Positions 59,125 to 64,000 of a DNA stretch of 64,000 nucleotides are shown piece after piece. The stretch's first letter is position 1. Each line of letters begins with the position of its first letter. The notes under the pieces were generated by a model. That model searched no databases. It worked only from the letters and a program-made list of their open reading frames with translations, and was not told the origin of the DNA. The position numbers were made by a program, and so were the translations under genes. This DNA is from an uncultured Blautia sp. (GTDB taxonomy: Bacteria; Bacillota; Clostridia; Lachnospirales; Lachnospiraceae): contig UQAX01000009.1 in NCBI GenBank assembly GCA_900539145.1, positions 1 to 64,000 on the forward strand, read 5' to 3'.

Positions 59125-60770
59125 AAAGAAGAAGCGGAATAAAAGTCATGGGACAGCTTATCGGTCTTATCCTGCCACTTTTACATGTTATGCTGGCAGC
59201 AATTTTTTTAGGTGTAGCCGGTTTTTTATGCGCTATTTTTCTTACGATTTTGGCGGGAACAGCTCTGATGTATTTTGACACACCGGCGATTGTGATAATC
59301 CATATTAAGATTTTAATTGCATTTGCGGTTTTAAGGGGTATTCTTCACTATGCAGAGCAGGCATGCAACCATTATATTGCTTTTAAATTACTGGCAATTA
59401 TCCGTCATAAGGTGTTTGTCGCTCTTAGGAAGCTGTGTCCGGCAAAATTAGAGGGCAAGGACAAAGGAAACTTAATTTCGATTATTACCAATGATATTGA
59501 GCTTTTAGAAGTTTTTTATGCACATACCATTTCCCCTATTGTCATTGCATTTTCTACCTCCCTTATTATGGTAGTTTTTATTGGAAGATACCATATTTAT
59601 GCAGGTATTTGGGCGCTTGTTTCTTATCTTTTGGTAGGCGTGGGCGTACCGCTGTGGAATGGAAGAAAAAGTGCTTCTACGGGAATGGAATTTCGTTCCG
59701 GCATTGGAGAATTAAACAGTTATGTATTGAATTCTCTCAGAGGCTTGGAAGAAACCATACAGTATGGGCAGGAAGAAAGCAGAAAACAGGGAATGTCTGA
59801 AAAATCACTGGAACTGTTGAAAAAGCAAAAAGAGTTAAACCGTATGGAAGGAAACACAAGAGCAGTTACCAATTTGTTGATTTTACTCAGCTCTTTTGGA
59901 ATGCTATTTTTTACTTTATTCCTTTATAAAAATCAGCAGATGAGCATAGATGCAGTAGTTCTATGTACAATCTCTATGATGGGTTCTTTCGGACCGGTTG
60001 TGGCGCTTTCTAACCTTTCCAATAACTTAAATCAGACGCTGGCAAGCGGAGGACGTGTATTGTCTATTTTGGAAGAAGCGCCGAAGGTGGAAGAAGTTTT
60101 CGGACAGAAAGAAGTAAGTTTTGAAAATGCGTCTTGTGAGCAGGTGACATTTTCTTATGAAGATGAAGTGATTTTAAAAGATTACAGCATTTCTCTGCCA
60201 AAAGGAAAAATTATCGGTATTCACGGGAAAAGCGGTTCAGGAAAATCTACACTTTTAAAATTGTTTATGCGCTTTTGGGATGCAGATAAAGGGGCAGTAA
60301 ACATTTCGGGAACAAATGTAAAGGACATCAATACAAAAAATCTCCGTGATATGGAAGCCTATGTAACACAGGAAACCTATTTGTTTCATGACACCATAGC
60401 AAATAATATTAAGCTTGCAAAGCCGGAGGCATCTCAGGAGGAAATTATAGAGGCGGCGAAAAAAGCATCCCTTCATAGCTTTATTGAAAAGCTTCCCAAA
60501 GGCTACGATACACAGGTGGGAGAATTGGGAGACATCCTTTCCGGCGGAGAACGCCAGCGAATTGGAATTGCCAGAGCATTTCTTCATCAAGCTCCGTTTC
60601 TTATGCTGGACGAGCCGACCAGCAATTTAGACTCTTTAAATGAGGGCATGATATTAAAAGCATTGAAAGAAGAATGTAGAGAAAAAACAGTGGTGTTGGT
60701 ATCTCATAGACAGTCTACTATGAAGATTGCAGATAAAGTGTATGAGATGGAAAACGGAAGGATTTCTTAA
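59121..60770 (+). CDS. CydC-like ABC exporter half-transporter
   Basis: A 549-residue fused TMD-NBD protein: six helices in about 1-300, then ATPase with Walker A GKSGSGKST, Q-loop AYVTQETYLF, signature LSGGERQR, Walker B FLMLDEPTSNLD, and SHRQST. Intact. The upstream half-transporter, needed for a heterodimer, is frameshifted, so either this one functions as a homodimer or the pair is inactive. No cytochrome bd genes are nearby, so the CydC name is only a similarity; the substrate is unknown. Confidence 0.85.
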   Translation: MKRRSGIKVMGQLIGLILPLLHVMLAAIFLGVAGFLCAIFLTILAGTALMYFDTPAIVIIHIKILIAFAVLRGILHYAEQACNHYIAFKLLAIIRHKVFVALRKLCPAKLEGKDKGNLISIITNDIELLEVFYAHTISPIVIAFSTSLIMVVFIGRYHIYAGIWALVSYLLVGVGVPLWNGRKSASTGMEFRSGIGELNSYVLNSLRGLEETIQYGQEESRKQGMSEKSLELLKKQKELNRMEGNTRAVTNLLILLSSFGMLFFTLFLYKNQQMSIDAVVLCTISMMGSFGPVVALSNLSNNLNQTLASGGRVLSILEEAPKVEEVFGQKEVSFENASCEQVTFSYEDEVILKDYSISLPKGKIIGIHGKSGSGKSTLLKLFMRFWDADKGAVNISGTNVKDINTKNLRDMEAYVTQETYLFHDTIANNIKLAKPEASQEEIIEAAKKASLHSFIEKLPKGYDTQVGELGDILSGGERQRIGIARAFLHQAPFLMLDEPTSNLDSLNEGMILKALKEECREKTVVLVSHRQSTMKIADKVYEMENGRIS

Positions 60771-60776
60771 AAGAGT

Positions 60777-60929
60777 AAAAAGCTATCGCATTATGTGATA
60801 ATCAAAAAATCTATACATTTTTAGCGAATTTGTCGAGCACGCTTTGAGATTATAAGCTCAAAGTGAGCGCAGACTGAGCATAAAATGTATAGATTTTCTT
60901 GATATAAGTTTAAAACGATAGCTTCTTTT
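60777..60929. repeat. 153-bp palindromic element, long form (element D)
   Basis: Ends AGCTATCG (60781-60788) and CGATAGCT (60916-60923) pair exactly, with A/T runs outside. The inner part, AATCTATACATTTTTAGCG against the GCATAAAATGTATAGATT side, pairs, with a central CTTTGAG-ATTATAAG-CTCAAAG hairpin. The core (GCGAATTT-TCGAGCACGCTTTGAG and GCGCAGACTGAGC) matches the reverse complement of element C. It follows the ABC gene stop by 6 bp and ends 22 bp before the stop of the convergent kinase-like gene. Confidence 0.85.
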
Positions 60930-60951
60930 CTCGATAAACAAAATTTAATTT

Positions 60952-61548
60952 TTACAAGGTCTTATAAACATCCGCCAGCATATTAACCAGAAAATCCTGA
61001 GAAAATCGGCTTGTGTCAACGCATAGCTGGTAATTATCCAGATTATTCCATTTCTGGTCGGTGAAAAATTCGTAGTAAGATTTACGGGTTTTATCCATCT
61101 TTTTCACAAGGGCACGGGCGCTTTTTTCTTCTCTGCCCAAGCGTTCCATAACTGCTTTGACACGATACTCATAAGGGGCATATACGAAAAGACTCAGGCA
61201 ATCATCGCCCAGTATATAATTGGCACAGCGTCCTACAATGATACAGTCTTCTGTTTTGCCAAGGCGTTCAATAATTTTGGACTCTGTTTCAAAAAGAACA
61301 TCATTCATAGGATGAAAATGATACTGTGGCTGCATCTGCATTTGCTCGTTGATGGGAAGTCTCCACTGATTGGCTTTCTTTTCGTCTACTTTCAGCAGTT
61401 CCTCGTAAGGAATATCGTTTTCCTTGCTGGCAAGGCGGATAAGCTCATGGTCATAGAAGTGTATTCCCAGCTTGTTTGCCAGTGCTTTTCCTAAAAGACG
61501 TCCGCCGCTTCCATACATACGATTGATAGTAATAATACGATGACTCAT
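60952..61548 (-). CDS. Cytidylate kinase-like P-loop protein
   Basis: A 198-residue protein of the cytidylate kinase-like family (AAA_33/CMP kinase 2 type). P-loop region INRMYGSGGRLLGKALANKL, then IHFYDHELIRLAS, CIIVGRCANYIL and the C-terminal DKTRKSYYEFFT. The Walker A is non-canonical (GSGGR instead of GKGT/S), usual for this family; the substrate is not established. ATG 61548 has GGAGGG upstream; 9 more codons are open to 61575 without a ribosome site. Confidence 0.85.
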   Translation of the reverse strand: MSHRIITINRMYGSGGRLLGKALANKLGIHFYDHELIRLASKENDIPYEELLKVDEKKANQWRLPINEQMQMQPQYHFHPMNDVLFETESKIIERLGKTEDCIIVGRCANYILGDDCLSLFVYAPYEYRVKAVMERLGREEKSARALVKKMDKTRKSYYEFFTDQKWNNLDNYQLCVDTSRFSQDFLVNMLADVYKTL

Positions 61549-61709
61549 ACGAAACCCTCCTTTTTTAACGTTCACTTTATATGATAAATTATAACACGAA
61601 TAGTCCGAAAATTCCAGAAAAAATAAATAAATGTACGAAATATATTTAGGGAGATAAAGACATAAACTGCCCTTTTAGGCAAAAAATCGTCTTTCTAAAG
61701 GCTAGAAGG
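61549..61709. other. Noncoding gap before the LCP promoter
   Basis: No ORF convinces. It contains small hairpins such as TGCC-CTTTTA-GGCA (about 61668-61681) and CTTTCTA/TAGAAG (about 61691-61708), which could terminate upstream RNA or be incidental. Confidence 0.3.
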
Positions 61710-61738
61710 TTGCTTTTTTTAGGGATTTATATTATATT
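61710..61738 (+). promoter_or_regulatory. Promoter of the LCP gene
   Basis: TTGCTT (61710-61715), 17-bp spacer, TATATT (61733-61738), 50 bp before ATG 61788. Confidence 0.65.
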
Positions 61739-61787
61739 AAGTTAGGTAATGTCATTTTGGAGATGGCAGTATAAAGGAGAATAGAAT

Positions 61788-63344
61788 ATGGAGAATACAA
61801 ATAGCAAAAAAAAGATGAGCTCGGCAAAACGAAAGAAAAAGCGTGTTCGAAAAGCTTTTCGTATAGCCGGTGAGATTTTGGTTGGAATTCAAATTCTTGC
61901 GACTCTTGTTTTTATCGGCTTCACATGGAGATTGGGAATAATTCCTGCCAAGTATGTAGTGGGGTTTGCGGCATTACTTCTTGTTTTTGCGGCATTGCTT
62001 TTTACCATGCAGGTTGTAACCAGAGGAAAAGCGATTGTCAGTAAAATTGTCAGTGTTCTGATGTCGGCTGTTTTGATATTCGGTTCGGTATATGTGTATC
62101 AGACACACGATGCTATTGAGGATATCAGTGGAGATACCCTTGGAAAACAGGTACATAGTGTGCTGGTCGTAGTCAGAAAAGATGATGAGGCAGAAAAAGT
62201 ATGGGATACCAAGGATTATGTTTATGGTGTCCAGTCAATAGAAGATGACAGCGAAATGGCAGAGGCAATGAAAAAGGTCAATGCCGATGCAGGGAAAGAA
62301 GTTTTGACAAAGGAATTTGATACCTTAAACGATCAGGTGGCAGGTCTGTTAAGCGAAACCGTAGATGCGATTGTGTATGACGAAAGCTTCAGCGGAATTA
62401 TCGAGGAAGTAAATGAGAATTATAACAGCAAAGTAAAAGTCATTGCACAGTACAGCATTGAGAGCAAGAGCGACAGCATGACACAGGGAGTTTCTCCTGA
62501 CGTAAACGTAAAGGACGAACCGTTCAGTATGTTTATCAGCGGTATTGACGTCTATGGTCCGATTTCTTCAAAGAGCAGAAGTGATGTAAATATTATTGCA
62601 ACCGTCAATCCTGAGACAAAGCAGATTTTGCTTACCAATACACCGAGAGACTTCTATGTAACAATTCCTGAGGTGTCAGGTGAGAAAAAGGATAAGCTGA
62701 CACATGCGGGTATTTACGGCGTAGATAAGTCCATGGCGGCTTTAGAAGAATTATATGATATTGAAATTCCGTTTTATACAAGAGTAAACTTTACTTCTTT
62801 GATTACTATGGTTGACTTAATGGGCGGCGTAGATGTAGAGTCAGAATTTGAATTTACTACAAGCGGCGCCGGTGGTGAGATTATGGATGTAAAGAAGGGC
62901 ATCAATCACTTTAACGGTGCACAGGCGCTTTCTTTTGCCAGAGAACGTTATAATGTTCCGGGCGGAGACAACCAGAGAGGTAAGGACCAGATGGCTGTTA
63001 TTCAGGCCATGTTTAAGAAAATGATTACTCCGGAAATGCTGGTAAAAGCGCCAAAGATGATTTCCGAAGTAAGCAACAGCGTAGAAACCAATATGTCTAT
63101 GGAACAGATACAAAGATTAATTCAAAGTCAGATTGACAATGGCGGAGAATGGACGATTAAATCTGTTGCAGCAGAGGGTACAGGGGATCAGGCATTTTGT
63201 TACTCTGCACCGGGTACTGCTTTGTATGTTACAAATCCGGATGAAACTTCGGTTGCGAACATTAAAGTGCTGATGGACAAGGTGGAAAACGGTGAAATGC
63301 TTCCAAGCGACACGCCAAATGAAACAGGGGAAGCAGTAGAATAA
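61788..63344 (+). CDS. LytR-CpsA-Psr (LCP) family glycopolymer ligase
   Basis: A 518-residue membrane protein. A very basic cytoplasmic N-terminus (1-25) is followed by three transmembrane helices (about 28-50, 56-77, 84-102), an extracellular accessory domain (about 103-230), then the LCP domain (about 243-410): MFISGIDVYG, SRSDVNIIATVNP, LLTNTPRDFYV, GVDVESEFEF, GINHFNGAQALSFARERY and GGDNQRGKDQ, which hold the conserved Arg/Asp residues binding the pyrophosphate-lipid donor. LCP enzymes attach teichoic acids or capsule to peptidoglycan. Its three-helix N-terminus is of the Lachnospiraceae type. RBS AAAGGAG precedes the ATG. Confidence 0.92.
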   Translation: MENTNSKKKMSSAKRKKKRVRKAFRIAGEILVGIQILATLVFIGFTWRLGIIPAKYVVGFAALLLVFAALLFTMQVVTRGKAIVSKIVSVLMSAVLIFGSVYVYQTHDAIEDISGDTLGKQVHSVLVVVRKDDEAEKVWDTKDYVYGVQSIEDDSEMAEAMKKVNADAGKEVLTKEFDTLNDQVAGLLSETVDAIVYDESFSGIIEEVNENYNSKVKVIAQYSIESKSDSMTQGVSPDVNVKDEPFSMFISGIDVYGPISSKSRSDVNIIATVNPETKQILLTNTPRDFYVTIPEVSGEKKDKLTHAGIYGVDKSMAALEELYDIEIPFYTRVNFTSLITMVDLMGGVDVESEFEFTTSGAGGEIMDVKKGINHFNGAQALSFARERYNVPGGDNQRGKDQMAVIQAMFKKMITPEMLVKAPKMISEVSNSVETNMSMEQIQRLIQSQIDNGGEWTIKSVAAEGTGDQAFCYSAPGTALYVTNPDETSVANIKVLMDKVENGEMLPSDTPNETGEAVE

Positions 63345-63379
63345 GAAAAAAACACAACTGACGAAAGTCAGGAACGATA

Positions 63380-63543
63380 TTATGATAGAGGTGCAGGTTT
63401 CAAGAGTACCCTTTTGCAAGGCAGGGCAGCCGCAGGAGGGGAAAGGGGAAGCTGCCGAAGTGGGAAAATCTGCCCGAGATTTTCCTGCTGGGACATGGTA
63501 TAAGATATCATGTACTGTCACGACAAGTGGAGCGCTATCATCA
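63380..63543 (+). promoter_or_regulatory. Lysine riboswitch (L box)
   Basis: All conserved blocks are present: GAGGTGCAG (63387-63395), AAGAGTA, GGGGAAGCTGCCGAAG (about 63446-63461), CTGGGACA (about 63488-63495), and CTGTCACGACAAGTGGAGCGCTATC (split: 63515-63539). P1 is ATGATAG (63382-63388) with CTATCAT (63535-63541). With the following terminator it should switch transcription off when lysine is bound. A 62-codon open frame inside it is spurious. Confidence 0.95.
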
Positions 63544-63568
63544 TTGGTCATACTCAATAGATTTCGGT

Positions 63569-63617
63569 AAAACCATGAATGCGTTCCCAGCAGGGAGTAT
63601 CGTTCATGGTTTTTTTA
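63569..63617 (+). terminator. Expression-platform terminator of the lysine riboswitch
   Basis: AAAACCATGAA (63569-63579) pairs with TTCATGGTTTT (63603-63613), with an inner TCCC-AGCA-GGGA hairpin, then T's to 63616. Confidence 0.88.
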
Positions 63618-63647
63618 TACATTAAAACAAAGAAAGGAAAATTGATT

Positions 63648-64000
63648 ATGACAAAGAAAAGAAAACTTTTTACCGGTATGGCAATTTTTATGCTGCTTAT
63701 GATGACCTTTGCAGTCACTGTATTTGCCGGAGGTGAGACGGAAGCGCCAAAACCGCAGATGTATGCTACTTTTTGGTCTTTAGTACCTCCTGTTGTAGCC
63801 ATTGTTTTGGCATTGATTACAAAAGAGGTTTACAGCTCTTTATTTATCGGTATTTTAGTAGGAGCTTTATTCTCAGCAGATTTTGGATTTGAGAAAACAG
63901 TAAACAATATTTTGGAAGGTGGCTTTATTAAGGTCCTTTCCGACTCTTACAATGTAGGTATTTTAATCTTTTTAGTGATTTTGGGAACGATGGTGTGCAT
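63648..64000 (+). CDS. NhaC-family transporter under lysine riboswitch control, LysW-like (partial)
   Basis: The first 117 codons of a membrane protein running off the window. A signal-like first helix (LFTGMAIFMLLMMTFAVTVFA) is followed by a short hydrophilic segment and then TFWSLVPPVVAIVLALITKEVYSSLFIGILVGALF, typical of NhaC-type transporters. Lysine-riboswitch-controlled NhaC relatives in Clostridia have been predicted to import lysine (LysW); that assignment here rests on the riboswitch. AAAGGAAA precedes ATG 63648. Its N-terminus differs from the antiporter at 31418, so the two are distinct paralogues. Confidence 0.85.
   Translation, partial: MTKKRKLFTGMAIFMLLMMTFAVTVFAGGETEAPKPQMYATFWSLVPPVVAIVLALITKEVYSSLFIGILVGALFSADFGFEKTVNNILEGGFIKVLSDSYNVGILIFLVILGTMVC

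Noticed and set aside
60777..60929. Element D as a simple bidirectional terminator only
   Set aside because: Its length (about 150 bp) and strong similarity to element C, 39 kb away, need more than ordinary terminator function.
63382..63570. 62-codon open frame downstream of the LCP gene
   Set aside because: It lies entirely within the lysine riboswitch, whose conserved blocks explain the sequence; no ribosome site.
1..64000. CRISPR array or prophage
   Set aside because: No regularly spaced direct repeats, no cas genes, and no phage structural genes were found on reading through.

Overview
The window looks like a piece of chromosome from a strictly anaerobic, low-GC Firmicute of the family Lachnospiraceae, probably Blautia-like. 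The reasons are the PolC-type replicative polymerase beside ispG, tRNA-dependent T-box and lysine riboswitch control, TTGACA/TATAAT sigma-A promoters, and family-typical proteins (DUF5717/Hsp70-like/TPR operon, DUF1540, DUF1385, XpaC/TelA). Genus is an inference from gene content; no 16S gene is present. I see no CRISPR array, prophage or intact insertion sequence.

Layout. 0-4 kb: the end of a sugar O-acetyltransferase, then a GPH-family sugar symporter overlapping a GH2 beta-galactosidase-like enzyme, a lac-like set. 4-7.7 kb: a membrane-anchored amidase, a minus-strand YtrA-type GntR/ABC operon with a clear operator, and a nitroreductase. 7.7-11.1 kb: tRNA-Gly, an Rpn-type nuclease, a PPC/DUF296 protein, the c-di-AMP receptor DarA, and Bcp-YaaA peroxide defence. 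11.1-20.2 kb: ilvE (minus), then xpaC-telA-ispG-polC. 20.2-24.1 kb: palindromic repeats, an MFS exporter, purC and a CobD-like aminotransferase (minus). 24.2-29.8 kb: a three-gene operon of unknown function. 30-34.5 kb: purB, an NhaC-type antiporter, a membrane-anchored HAD protein, an M14 peptidase. 34.7-45.4 kb: CNNM transporter with a structured leader, SEC-C and YdcF proteins, T-box-thrS, DUF1540, rho, rpmE, DUF1385-prmC-prfA. 45.4-49.5 kb: an accessory stretch with small ORFs, gene remnants, a Qnr-like pentapeptide protein and a two-component system whose ABC transporter has been mostly deleted. 49.5-52.2 kb: AraC regulator divergent from a GH13 glucosidase. 52.4-56.8 kb: a complete Bce-type antimicrobial peptide sensing/resistance module. 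56.9-60.8 kb: DUF454 protein and a heterodimeric ABC exporter whose first gene carries a frameshift. 60.9-64 kb: cytidylate-kinase-like protein, an LCP cell-wall ligase, and a lysine riboswitch in front of an NhaC-type (LysW-like) transporter running off the window.

The main unexplained items are (i) a family of intergenic palindromes sharing the terminus GYTGTCGCATTAA in long (about 146-153 bp) and short (about 50-60 bp) forms, sitting mostly at gene ends; (ii) the DUF5717/Hsp70-like/TPR operon, with a degenerate ATPase fold; (iii) a structured 5' leader on the CNNM gene; and (iv) two damaged transporter loci. Promoter, terminator and repeat coordinates were read by eye from the sequence; functions rest on recalled family motifs, not on searches.
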